A DNA stretch of 64,000 bases. Source: Fischerella thermalis PCC 7521. GTDB taxonomy: Bacteria > Cyanobacteriota > Cyanobacteriia > Cyanobacteriales > Nostocaceae. The notes beneath the pieces were generated by a model, which saw only the letters and a list, made by a program, of their open reading frames with translations, was not told the origin of the DNA and did not search any database. Location: positions 19,797 to 83,796 of the forward strand of contig NZ_AJLL01000046.1 of assembly GCF_000317225.1 (NCBI RefSeq), given 5' to 3'. A program made the translations under genes and the position numbers. Positions within the stretch are counted from its first letter, which is position 1; each line of letters opens with the position of its first letter. This document shows positions 1-7,366 of the stretch, in pieces.

Positions 1-106
1 TAGAAGAATATAGACGCCAGATGTAGCGCGATCGCTTTTTTGATGGGTGTGAGTGCGATGTCTACCAACAAGACCCTGCGTGTCTACCCACTTCTCAACA
101 AATAAG

Positions 107-463
107 TCAGTCAACCCAATTTACAGCTCGCACACCAGGAATCTGTTTAAAATGGCGAGTATTACGTGTTACTAAGGTGGCTCGATTTGCTAGGGAAATA
201 CTCGCAATCAGCAAATCAGCTCGTCCTATTTTGCGTAGCTTTGAGACTGCACGCAAACGTTCAAATTCATTTGATGCGCTTTGACTGATTGGAATAATCA
301 AAAGCTTCTGTAATAATTTTTCTGTACGGAATAAAAGTTCTTGCGTTTTCAGTAGATTTACCCCTGTCTCAGCTTTGAGAAGATAATCAATGCGTCCGCG
401 CAACACTTTGGCATTTTGTGGAAGTGATTGCGTAGACACGCAATCCGAGTCAGCAGATATCAC
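107..463 (-). pseudogene. N-terminally truncated PIN-domain (VapC-like) toxin
   Basis: The 118-residue product ends like a VapC ribonuclease: an ERLRAVSKLRKIG stretch, an acidic GRADLLIA motif and the terminal LVTRNTRHFKQIPGV segment. The start of the PIN fold, where the first catalytic Asp normally sits in an LLDTD-type motif, is missing. The only start is a GTG at 463 with an in-frame stop just upstream, and the first 20 or so residues look unrelated to the family. VapC proteins cleave RNA and are held in check by a linked antitoxin; none is visible here. I infer a broken gene rather than a working toxin. It lies next to other gene scraps. Confidence 0.6.
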
Positions 464-496
464 CTGTACTCCACTTAGTCAAAGTTTACGCCACTT

Positions 497-598
497 TTAA
501 CGGATTTTGTGGCAAAGCGATCGCTTCTGGTAAAGGCTTCCCCTGTTCTTGATACCATTCTGCAATATTGCCTTTAACTCTCTAATTTTCTTGGGCAT
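497..598 (-). pseudogene. HicA-like toxin start, truncated
   Basis: An ATG at 598 opens a 33-codon frame starting MPKKIRELKAIL, which resembles the first residues of cyanobacterial HicA mRNA interferases. The sequence then loses all similarity, and the catalytic His region is absent. Another frame across 500-580 reads AEWYQEQGKPLPEAIAL, which could be an antitoxin tail, so a fusion by deletion is possible. The call rests on a dozen residues and is tentative. Confidence 0.35.
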
Positions 599-600
599 CT

Positions 601-787
601 ACCTTTAATGTAAATCACTTGATTAATTCTTAATTAAATTAACCTATCACTGCTCTTACTAGTAAATCTGAAAGCGATCGCTTGTATTTACCTATACCAA
701 AAATGGCGATCGGTTTTCTTAATTGGTGTGAGTGCGATCGCACAATCTACACTAAATATACAGATCGCCAACTTCTGTTGATTGTGA
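601..787. other. Gene-free stretch rich in HIP1 sites
   Basis: No coding potential was seen. The stretch holds several GCGATCGC or near-HIP1 octamers. A block at 705-737 (gcgatcgg, T-run, ggtgtgagtgcgatcgc) repeats in degenerate form the block at about 31-58, suggesting both come from one older repeat or duplicated gene edge. Confidence 0.4.
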
Positions 788-901
788 TCGCCTTCCGACA
801 CCATAGAAACTTTGCGCGACAAGATGAAAGAATATATATTATTAGATCATCCCAGTAATCTATCAGGTGAAGATGTACTACCAGGATTTATCAATTACTA
901 G
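788..901 (+). pseudogene. Uma2-family endonuclease (DUF820) scrap
   Basis: Codons read SPSDTIETLRDKMKEYI and then SGEDVLPGF before a TAG at 901. Both blocks are typical of the C-terminal half of Uma2-family proteins, where they are normally separated by about 30 residues (a GWLIDP-like strand and a YRP segment). Here only a few residues join them, so an internal deletion has taken out the catalytic strand. An in-frame stop lies just upstream. Uma2 genes are very abundant and often decayed in Nostocales. I am fairly sure of the family; the piece cannot be functional. Confidence 0.55.
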
Positions 902-946
902 CTAATATAAATACTCCGCCTTCCTCTGCGTTTAAGGTCGCTACAA

Positions 947-1104
947 GGCGTTGCTGAATTTGGTCATGAATTATGTGTGCATACATTTTTGTAGTTCGAT
1001 GCCAAATCGTTGACCAGACGTAGCATTGCTACGTCTGGTCAACGTCTGGTCTACGTCTGGTCATACCCGTGAATTGTAAATTCATATCTTGATTCAGCAA
1101 CGCC
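947..1104. mobile_element. 158-bp MITE with perfect inverted ends and 8-bp target duplication
   Basis: The element begins ggcgttgctgaat and ends with its exact reverse complement (13-bp terminal inverted repeats); a further ATGAATT matches a few bases inside each end. It is flanked on both sides by the 8-bp direct repeat cgctacaa (939-946 and 1105-1112). It has no coding capacity. Inside, 1012-1040 is a 29-base near-perfect palindrome, followed by two more copies of acgtctggt. The end differs at only two of 13 positions from the left end of the IS1-type remnant at 39541, and 8-bp duplications suit IS1-family transposition, so an IS1-type transposase is the likely driver. Confidence 0.8.
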
Positions 1105-1149
1105 CGCTACAATTCTACGCAAAGCTGTAGTAAATTTACCTCACGGCAA

Positions 1150-1713
1150 CTAGCGATCGCCACTTGCCAATGGAAACTCTGCTTTCACATTCCACTGCTT
1201 ACCGTCGTGTCGCAGTAACGTCAAATTATTTGCTGTAAATTCAAAATATAACTCACGCTTTTCAAACTCAGACCAAGCAGATCTAAAATTCTGCCGTGTT
1301 AAATCTTTAAACGCCACCGTCATGTGAGGCGCAAATGGTCGAGTTTGAGATACTTTATCAACAATTCCCAGTTGATTGGCTAGGTGTGTCATTAAATTTG
1401 CTTGCAAAGCCAACAGTTCTGGACTTCTCACCACATTAATATAGATGACGCGGGGAACAAAAGCACCATATCCACTCAAGGTAATTGGTATGGGATTTTG
1501 GCTGCTGGCAAATTCCTGCAAACATACTTCTAATACTGGTAGGTTTTGATCAGACCATTCAAAAGGTGGTTGTAAGGTAATGTGAGGCGGAGATTTTTGG
1601 GCGTGACGACTAGCATAATGGAGGGCAAAGTGCTGCTTGATTTGGTTAGCATAATCCTGAATTTCCAGTGGTGGGAGCAGGGCAATGAAAAAAAGAGTTT
1701 GTGATTTTTGCAA
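1150..1713 (-). CDS. 2'-5' RNA ligase / cyclic phosphodiesterase family protein
   Basis: The 187-residue protein has the two HxT/S motifs that define the 2H phosphoesterase fold: HITL near residue 45 and HMTV near residue 130. Members (ThpR/LigT, cyclic phosphodiesterases) hydrolyse 2',3'-cyclic phosphates on RNA ends or reversibly join 2'-5' links. Length is as expected. The only possible start is a TTG at 1713, because an in-frame TAA lies three codons upstream and LFFIALLPP, the usual N-terminal strand, follows at once. It is transcribed alone, away from the YciI gene. The substrate cannot be told from sequence. Confidence 0.85.
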   Translation of the reverse strand: MQKSQTLFFIALLPPLEIQDYANQIKQHFALHYASRHAQKSPPHITLQPPFEWSDQNLPVLEVCLQEFASSQNPIPITLSGYGAFVPRVIYINVVRSPELLALQANLMTHLANQLGIVDKVSQTRPFAPHMTVAFKDLTRQNFRSAWSEFEKRELYFEFTANNLTLLRHDGKQWNVKAEFPLASGDR

Positions 1714-1767
1714 GAGATTTTATTAGTTATTAATTATTCAGTTAATAATTTAGTCTTTTTATATCTC

Positions 1768-1905
1768 ATATCAAGTCCGGCTAATTACTTACGATATTAT
1801 TTTGATGCAGTTGGGCATTGGGCAAGAGATTTTTCCCATTACCCATTACCAATTACCAATTACCGGTCTTCACAGATATGATAAGTCTTTAAACGGACAT
1901 GATAT
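1768..1905. mobile_element. MITE-like repeat, family A copy 1
   Basis: The stretch starts atatcaagtccg and ends cggacatgatat, an inverted pair of 12 bp with one mismatch. The next bases (ggctaattRcttacgatattat) and an inner run of cccattacc/caattacc are shared with 7087-7271. There is no reading frame. It lies between two divergent genes. I infer a non-autonomous mobile or palindromic repeat; no parent transposase was seen. Confidence 0.6.
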
Positions 1906-2037
1906 CAGTTTAGTTTATGGTGGAGAACTACGTAGCAAGTGTTCACTGTTCACCGTGGAGAGGCTTACAGTTTGCTAGTCGCATAGACATTAATCTTGAA
2001 AATATTACAGCATAAGATTTTGCGAGGATGCAAGTAC

Positions 2038-2304
2038 ATGCCGATTTTCGTCAAGATAGAGGAAGGTAAAGTTGATAAATCGCTCTTTGACCAATATATA
2101 CCTGCTCACAAAGCTTACGTAAAAGATTTGATCGCTAAAGGACACAACGCTAAAACTGGCTACTGGGCAAATATGGGAGGCGGGATGATGGTGTTTGAAG
2201 CTGCCTCAATGGCAGAAGCCCAGGCAATTGTAGCCAATGATCCGTTGGTAATTAACAATTGTGTCAACTACAAACTATATGAATGGAAAATTGTCGTCGA
2301 ATAA
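2038..2304 (+). CDS. YciI family protein
   Basis: The 88-residue product matches the small YciI (YCII-related) fold, with the usual early strand MPIFVKIEEG, a central His (PAHKAYV) and a late strand ending in YKLYEW. YciI proteins are small dimeric ferredoxin-like folds, some with an enzymatic His-Asp pair, but most have no known substrate. I chose the ATG at 2038, preceded by a purine-rich gagg, over an in-frame upstream start at 1996 that would add 14 atypical residues. It lies just upstream of the SRP RNA gene on the same strand. Confidence 0.8.
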   Translation: MPIFVKIEEGKVDKSLFDQYIPAHKAYVKDLIAKGHNAKTGYWANMGGGMMVFEAASMAEAQAIVANDPLVINNCVNYKLYEWKIVVE

Positions 2305-2339
2305 CACACACATGCAATATTTAATGCTATGCTAATTTG

Positions 2340-2438
2340 TAGACCTGGATCTATGCGACTGTAACGCCCAAACCTTGTCAGGACCGGAAGGTAGCAGCAA
2401 CACGGGATGCTTATGGTAGGCGTAGTCTCCGGGTCGCC
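2340..2438 (+). ncRNA. ffs: Signal recognition particle RNA (4.5S type)
   Basis: The block gtcaggaccggaaggtagc at 2377-2395 is the universally conserved SRP RNA domain IV with its GGAA tetraloop and asymmetric internal loop. The flanks agacctgg (from 2341) and ccgggtc (about 2429-2435) pair to close the hairpin, giving a bacterial 4.5S RNA of about 100 nt. It binds Ffh and targets membrane proteins to SecYEG. Ends are approximate. It lies 36 bases after the YciI gene and 27 before the phasin-like gene. Confidence 0.95.
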
Positions 2439-2464
2439 CTATTTCTAGGAGCGTAAAGGCTGTA

Positions 2465-2857
2465 ATGGCTGGTTTTGGAGATATTGTTAAAAAAGCTTTT
2501 TACCTTGGTGTTGGATTAGCTTCTTACGCGGGCGAAAAAGCAGGCGGAACTTTGTCTGAAGTGCGATCGCAAATCCAAAAGCTGGCAGACGAAATGGTGG
2601 CGCGGGGTGAAATGACCACAGAAGAGGCGCGTCGCTTTGTTGAAGATATGATGAAGCAAGCCCAGCAGCAATCAGTAACTACCACAACAGAAGAACCGAC
2701 TACTCCTTCTGAACCGCGCCGCATAGAAATTATTGAAGAAGACGACCAGCCAACGGCAAAAGATACCCAAACCAAGAATAGTGATAATGTAGATCAACTA
2801 CGTCAGCAAGTTCTGGAATTAGAAAACGAATTAAAGCGTCTGCAACGTGATAAGTAA
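2465..2857 (+). CDS. Phasin-like coiled-coil protein
   Basis: The 130-residue protein starts with an amphipathic helix (GFGDIVKKAFYLGVGLASYAGEK) and continues with ARGEMTTEEARRFVEDMMKQA, the pattern of PhaI/phasin-family proteins that coat polyhydroxyalkanoate granules or act as small helical chaperones. A charged Thr/Glu/Pro linker (about 75-105) leads to a C-terminal coiled coil with leucine heptads (VDQLRQQVLELENELKRL). Cyanobacterial homologues are mostly annotated as hypothetical or phasin family; a granule role is inferred only. It starts 27 bases after the SRP RNA and may share its transcript. Confidence 0.65.
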   Translation: MAGFGDIVKKAFYLGVGLASYAGEKAGGTLSEVRSQIQKLADEMVARGEMTTEEARRFVEDMMKQAQQQSVTTTTEEPTTPSEPRRIEIIEEDDQPTAKDTQTKNSDNVDQLRQQVLELENELKRLQRDK

Positions 2858-3187
2858 TAATAAATTCATTCTGGGTTGATGTTAGCCTTGTCTTGCTGAT
2901 ATCAACCCATTGCTATATGGCGTAGAATTTAGTTAAAACCTATTCCTCAGGGTGTTATTCATTGCTGGCAGTTAGGTGGAATTTAACGTCGGTGAATATT
3001 TAGTTTCTGTAAGATACAGCTTTTCAGAAAATAGCGTTAAGGATGTCTACATTACACTAGTATCGACGACATTGATTTTGATGGGCTGTTAGACAAATCC
3101 CCGACCTTTTTAAAAATCGGGGATATGTCCCCTCACAACCCCTCAGAACTTATATTTTTGAATCTAGCCAGTAAGGGCGTTAGTTTT
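2858..3187. other. Intergenic stretch with an inverted repeat at 3097-3124
   Basis: No gene is seen. The notable element is the 8-bp inverted repeat atccccga (3097-3104) and tcggggat (3117-3124) around an A/T-rich loop. It could end transcription from the phasin-like gene, though no T-run follows on the plus strand. Nothing else stands out. Confidence 0.5.
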
Positions 3188-3592
3188 ATGGACAATTGGC
3201 AAAAGGATTTTTGGGAAATGGTACAAACAGTAAGCGATGAAGTAGAACGCTTTTTCCTGGGAATGAGTGACATGGTAGACACTTTTTTTGAAGTGACGGA
3301 AGAAGTTACTGAACAATTGCACAATACAATTGTTGTAGAAATAGATCAGTATTTTCAGGAATTGACTGAACCATTTTTAGAGATGTATTGGGAATTAGAA
3401 GATATAGTAGGTGATGATTTAGATCCTGCCTTTCCTTACCCAGTTGAACCCTCAGCAGAAAAAAATCCCGCTTGCATTGGTTGTTGCCACTATCACGGTC
3501 AAGCTTATGGTGGTAATTTGTTAGTCTGTGGTATGCATCCCTACGGATGGGATGGTGAGAATTGCCCAGATTGGCAATCAGAAGAATCATAA
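3188..3592 (+). CDS. Cysteine-rich conserved hypothetical protein
   Basis: I do not recognise a named family. The 134-residue product has an acidic helical N-terminal two-thirds (residues 1-90, many Glu, Asp and aromatic residues) followed by a compact C-terminal Cys/His block: CIGCCHYHG, VCGMHPYGW, ENCPDW. Four Cys groups and several His suggest a zinc or iron-sulfur site. The ATG at 3188 was chosen because the in-frame upstream start at 3125 adds 21 residues overlapping the inverted repeat. Its downstream neighbour on the same strand is queF, 59 bases away, so both may be cotranscribed. Confidence 0.7.
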   Translation: MDNWQKDFWEMVQTVSDEVERFFLGMSDMVDTFFEVTEEVTEQLHNTIVVEIDQYFQELTEPFLEMYWELEDIVGDDLDPAFPYPVEPSAEKNPACIGCCHYHGQAYGGNLLVCGMHPYGWDGENCPDWQSEES

Positions 3593-3651
3593 GTTAAAAA
3601 CCAACAGTCCACTGACAATTGACTATTGACCAGTTACTAGTTTTAAATTTT

Positions 3652-4065
3652 ATGAGTAATTCTTTATCGGAAAGTGTGTCACAGCCAAGTCAAGAAATGA
3701 AGTATGGCGAACGCGAAATTGCAGAAGGAAAACTCATTACCTTTCCGAATCCGCGTGTAGGACGACGCTATAACATAGATATCACATTGCCGGAATTTAC
3801 ATGTAAATGCCCCTTTTCCGGCTATCCAGACTTCGCCACTATTCATATTACCTACATACCCGATCAACAGGTCGTAGAATTAAAGGCACTCAAGCTTTAT
3901 ATTAACAGTTACCGCGATCGCTACATCTCTCACGAAGAATCTGCTAACCAAATCTTGGATGATTTTGTCGCCGCTTGTGACCCTTTAGAAATCACTCTCA
4001 AAGCTGATTTCGCCCCACGTGGTAACGTGCATACAGTGATTGAAGTTCATCACAAAAAACAATAG
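3652..4065 (+). CDS. queF: NADPH-dependent 7-cyano-7-deazaguanine reductase QueF
   Basis: QueF reduces preQ0 to preQ1, the last free-base step before insertion of queuosine precursor into tRNA. The 137-residue protein is the short, single-domain (YkvM-like) form. FTCKCPFSGYPDFA carries the nucleophilic Cys and catalytic Asp, and VELKALKLYINSYRD is the family's E(S/L)KxxKLY signature for NADPH binding. HEES and the terminal HTVIEVHHKK also fit. The ATG at 3652 suits the usual length; an earlier in-frame start lies in STRR-like DNA (ccactgacaattgactattgacc). Confidence 0.95.
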   Translation: MSNSLSESVSQPSQEMKYGEREIAEGKLITFPNPRVGRRYNIDITLPEFTCKCPFSGYPDFATIHITYIPDQQVVELKALKLYINSYRDRYISHEESANQILDDFVAACDPLEITLKADFAPRGNVHTVIEVHHKKQ

Positions 4066-4074
4066 CACTGCTGT

Positions 4075-4467
4075 TTAATCATCGTCATCATCTTGATCTC
4101 TAACACCGTCATCATTTTTGATTTTTGATGATGGTGCTGTGGGTTTATTTGCAGGGATTGACAAGGACTCTTGTTTAAGAGGAGGTGGCGTAGTAGGTGT
4201 AACTTGTTGGTTTAATGGTGTGCTAGGGAGTGCGGGGACTGTAGAGTCAGATGAGGTATTAGGTATAGCTTGATTAGGAGAAGTAAGTGGCTTATTTAAC
4301 AAAGGCTGTGGTGCAAAAGCAGGATTATTTGTATAGTTTCGTAAAGCGAGGAAAGCAGCTGTAGCAGAAGCGATCGCTGCTAACGCCCCTACGACTCTCG
4401 CAATTACATCAACTTTTTTGTACTTAATCTCTAAGTCCTTATACTTTTTCTCATCCTCACTGCTCAT
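4075..4467 (-). CDS. Hypothetical single-span membrane protein with acidic tail
   Basis: No family was recognised. The 130-residue protein has a charged N terminus (MSSEDEKKYKDLEIKYKKV), one membrane span at about residues 21-43 (VIARVVGALAAIASATAAFLAL), a Pro/Thr/Ser-rich linker, and a run of Asp at the C terminus. The layout suggests a small anchor with a flexible exposed tail. It converges with queF, leaving 9 bases between the stops. Confidence that it is expressed is moderate: start context and composition look gene-like, but only low-complexity similarity would be expected. Confidence 0.55.
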   Translation of the reverse strand: MSSEDEKKYKDLEIKYKKVDVIARVVGALAAIASATAAFLALRNYTNNPAFAPQPLLNKPLTSPNQAIPNTSSDSTVPALPSTPLNQQVTPTTPPPLKQESLSIPANKPTAPSSKIKNDDGVRDQDDDDD

Positions 4468-4559
4468 TGTTAGCTGCTCTCCACAACCCTCTAGTTTAGG
4501 TTAATATTGATTGCTGTCTGGGTATACTATCCTTAGATAGAAATGCTACCTGTTGAGTT

Positions 4560-5972
4560 CTACAAAGCGATCGCCTTCTCCTCATTTGTTTGTTCTTGAC
4601 TTAGGGAATCCAAAATTCCCAACATTTCCTGCTCAAATGCTACCTGGGCGCGATTAGTTTTGCCACCCACATATAGACGTCCATCTATCTGCAAAGCCCA
4701 AATTTGGGAGTGGGAAAAATAACTCATCACCACACCCAACATCAACAAGGCAAACCCAGTATAAACAATAGGAATTCCTGGATCAGCTTTAATTTGTAAA
4801 CCGGTACTACCAACCACATCCAAAACAGTCAGTTTCACACCATTGATTTGGGTGGACATACCTGTCCGCAAAGTGTTGAATAGTTGACCTGCGGCGTCAT
4901 AAATTAACACTGTTCCTTGTAAATCTTTGGCTAGTAACGAGACACCCTCACTTAAATCTGGTTTAGTGGGAATCCAGGTTCCCCAAATACGGCTATTACC
5001 ATTGGTATTTAATAGCGCCATTGGTATCTGAAAAACGGGGCTTTGGTTCACCCGCACTCGCACAGCAGCAATTCCCCAGTCTGTTTGGTAAAAAGTCACA
5101 CCCCGATAGCGCAGAGGTTGATTAACAAAAATTTTCTTGTGATCAACTTCTTGGTTTTGGTTATTTAAAACGGATAAATCTGAGTAAAACTGGTCAATAC
5201 TGCCACTAGGAGTATAATCAATCCAAAAACGATTCACACGTACAGACCAATCTTTAGGTATGCGTGTGGCGGCCCAAGGACCTGCATCAATAATATTTTT
5301 AACTTGGAATGTATTACCACTAGCAACCATTTCCTGGGCCATAAATCCAGTCATCGCCCCCCAAATTGACCCCAAAAGAATCACAACTATACCAATATGT
5401 ACAATGATTGGACCAATGCGTCCAATTATGCCTTTGCGAGCATAAAGAATATTAGTTTTATCTGTTTCTTGAAAAACTTTATAGCTGCGGTTCTTTAATA
5501 TTTGCTTAAGGGAATCAACAGAACCATTATCTAGTTCTGCACTCAATGCTAACTTCGTAAATTGTCGGGGTTGATCATAAAATTTCCAACGACGGGCTGC
5601 TTTTAAAGCAGGTAACTGACGGGTAAAAGTACAAGCAGTCAAGCTAGTACCAAAAAATATCAGTAAAGCTAAAAACCACCAGGTACGATAAACATGATCT
5701 AACCCCAAAGTTAAAATAACTTTCCAAGATAGAAAACCAAATAAAGCTGGGTGTTCTGGATAATTAGCTTGGTAAAAATCCAGTGATTGACCTTGTTCAA
5801 TGACTGTACCGGTGATACTAAACAGAGCAATAATTAGTAAGAGTGCGATCGCTAAACGTAAATCTGTTAGTACAGGTAAAAAATCCTGTCGTAATATCCG
5901 CGCGATCGACCATCCGTTTGATTGTTCTGTAGATTGTTCAGTAACTGTATTATTTGTATTGTCTAAAGTCAT
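4560..5972 (-). CDS. ccs1: Cytochrome c biogenesis protein Ccs1/CcsB (ResB family)
   Basis: Ccs1 works with CcsA in system II cytochrome c maturation, carrying reduced apocytochrome and heme on the thylakoid lumen side. The 470-residue protein has the ResB layout: three membrane spans early (about 35-55, 95-115 and 180-205, the last with GPIIVHIGI and a conserved His), a large lumenal domain (about 215-400) and a last span near 405-425 before a short cytoplasmic tail. Length is normal. Its partner for electron delivery, ccdA, lies 155 bases upstream on the same strand, so the two form a likely operon. Confidence 0.95.
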   Translation of the reverse strand: MTLDNTNNTVTEQSTEQSNGWSIARILRQDFLPVLTDLRLAIALLLIIALFSITGTVIEQGQSLDFYQANYPEHPALFGFLSWKVILTLGLDHVYRTWWFLALLIFFGTSLTACTFTRQLPALKAARRWKFYDQPRQFTKLALSAELDNGSVDSLKQILKNRSYKVFQETDKTNILYARKGIIGRIGPIIVHIGIVVILLGSIWGAMTGFMAQEMVASGNTFQVKNIIDAGPWAATRIPKDWSVRVNRFWIDYTPSGSIDQFYSDLSVLNNQNQEVDHKKIFVNQPLRYRGVTFYQTDWGIAAVRVRVNQSPVFQIPMALLNTNGNSRIWGTWIPTKPDLSEGVSLLAKDLQGTVLIYDAAGQLFNTLRTGMSTQINGVKLTVLDVVGSTGLQIKADPGIPIVYTGFALLMLGVVMSYFSHSQIWALQIDGRLYVGGKTNRAQVAFEQEMLGILDSLSQEQTNEEKAIAL

Positions 5973-5992
5973 TTGAATTAATAAATTATGTA

Positions 5993-6048
5993 GTTGATCG
6001 TTGGTAGTTGATTGTTGGTAGTTGGTCGTTGGTAGTTAATTGTTGGTA
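5993..6048. repeat. 14-bp tandem repeat, four units
   Basis: Four consecutive 14-bp units of the form gttgatcgttggta follow one another with single-base changes (5993-6006, 6007-6020, 6021-6034, 6035-6048). The unit belongs to the short tandem repeats common in Nostocales intergenic DNA. It lies in the 155-base gap between ccdA and ccs1, where an opposite-sense AAC-rich tract (6060-6115) could pair with it. Confidence 0.85.
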
Positions 6049-6127
6049 GTGACAACATCCAAACAACAAATATCAAATAACTGACGACAAACGCCAAACA
6101 ACAAACAACCATCAACAAAAAACCCTA

Positions 6128-6859
6128 TTAAAAAGAAATCCGAGAAACGAGAGAAAAAACACCAAATCCTACTAACAACGCCCCGCTAATTGGGTTAATC
6201 CAACCAGACCAACGGCGTAATTCTAGTATCTTTTTAATCGAAGCAGTAAAGGTACCTGCCAAAATTAATGGTGCTACATAACCTGCGGTGTAGGAAATGA
6301 GCAAAACCGCACCTAAAATTAAGTCTTGTGTATTAGCAACCCAACCTAATAAACTTGCCAAAACAGGAGTACTGCAAGGAGAAGCAACTAAACCAAAACT
6401 CAGACCGATCGCATAGGCGCGCACACCTTGGGGTAATTCTTGAGAAATCCACTCTGTACCACCAAAAGAGGGCATTTGTAAGGGTAAAGCTTCTAGCAAA
6501 TTCAGGCCCATCAGGATAGCTATAACGCTAACAATAATTGGTAAACCAAAACCGATTTGACCGTAGACTTTTCCAACCAAAGCTGCTACGATTCCTAAAC
6601 TTGCAAGCGTAGTTGCTAATCCAAAAGCAAACCAAGTAGACTGGGCAGCAGCTTGTAGGCGGCTTTTCGCTTCGTAACCGCCGATGTAGCCGATAGTGAT
6701 AGGCAACATAGACAGCATACAAGGTGTGAGACTGGTGAGTAGCCCAGCAATAAAAATAACACCTATGCTTAGTAAACTCAGGTGCGCCAACTGATTAGAG
6801 ACAAGGGAGTTGGCGAATTGTTCTAGTTCGTAAAACTGGGTTTGCAGGTTTTCAAGCAT
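6128..6859 (-). CDS. ccdA: Cytochrome c biogenesis protein CcdA (DsbD-like transmembrane)
   Basis: CcdA passes reducing equivalents from stromal/cytoplasmic thioredoxin across the membrane to keep apocytochrome c cysteines reduced. The 243-residue protein has about six membrane spans. The two redox Cys are in place: TPCMLSMLP near residue 45 and SPCSTPVLA near residue 160, each at the start of a three-span bundle in the usual internal duplication. Length fits the plastid/cyanobacterial short form without thioredoxin domain. It is upstream of ccs1 in the same direction. Confidence 0.95.
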   Translation of the reverse strand: MLENLQTQFYELEQFANSLVSNQLAHLSLLSIGVIFIAGLLTSLTPCMLSMLPITIGYIGGYEAKSRLQAAAQSTWFAFGLATTLASLGIVAALVGKVYGQIGFGLPIIVSVIAILMGLNLLEALPLQMPSFGGTEWISQELPQGVRAYAIGLSFGLVASPCSTPVLASLLGWVANTQDLILGAVLLISYTAGYVAPLILAGTFTASIKKILELRRWSGWINPISGALLVGFGVFSLVSRISF

Positions 6860-7086
6860 GGGCTAGATAAATGGAAAGTCCTTGCACTGCTTGAATTGTA
6901 GCTTAATTTGCGCTAATGGGTGGGAGTTATCAATCACAGTGTCACTGGATGAAAGATGCGATCGCCACATCACTTTAGTTGTTGTATAACAAAGTAACCA
7001 ATCCTAGCTGTTATGAAGATTGCTAGGCTGGAGGTATTTCCAATATTATGGGTGTGTTGTTTTCATTCAAAACGAAACAACCTGTG

Positions 7087-7271
7087 ATATCAAGTCCGGC
7101 TAATTGCTTACGATATTATGCTTCGGTTTAGGTAATTGGTTTTTCCCATTACCCTTCTGGTTCGCTACTTTGCCATCTCGGCATAAGCCAAGACGGCAAG
7201 TAGTCTCACCGATTACCCATTGCCAATTACCAACCCACGCAACAGTATAAGTATTTAAGCGAACATGATAT
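7087..7271. mobile_element. MITE-like repeat, family A copy 2
   Basis: This copy begins with the same 34-base left end as 1768 (one base changed) and ends cgaacatgatat, so the inverted ends have two mismatches in 12. The centre differs from copy 1 by an extra block (about 7160-7210, ttctggttcgctactttgcc and following) and keeps the cccattacc/caattacc run. It sits in the 507-base space between ccdA and secA. No protein is encoded. Confidence 0.6.
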
Positions 7272-7310
7272 GAATATTATCGTTCTATCATACATCTTCC
7301 ACCAAAATAT

Positions 7311-7339
7311 AAAGACGCCAAGTGATTCTTAGCGTCTTT
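7311..7339 (-). terminator. Probable secA terminator hairpin
   Basis: The 8-bp perfect arms aaagacgc (7311-7318) and gcgtcttt (7332-7339) flank a 13-base loop, 28 bases after the secA stop codon. Read on the minus strand, the stem is followed by an A/T-rich tail ending in TTTT. This fits an intrinsic terminator for secA; the tail is not a pure T-run. Confidence 0.6.
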
Positions 7340-7366
7340 GCATGAAATAAATTTGGCTGTTTTACC

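Noticed and set aside
5993..6048. Short regular repeat that might be a CRISPR array
   Set aside because: Units are 14 bp and directly tandem without spacers; this is an STRR.
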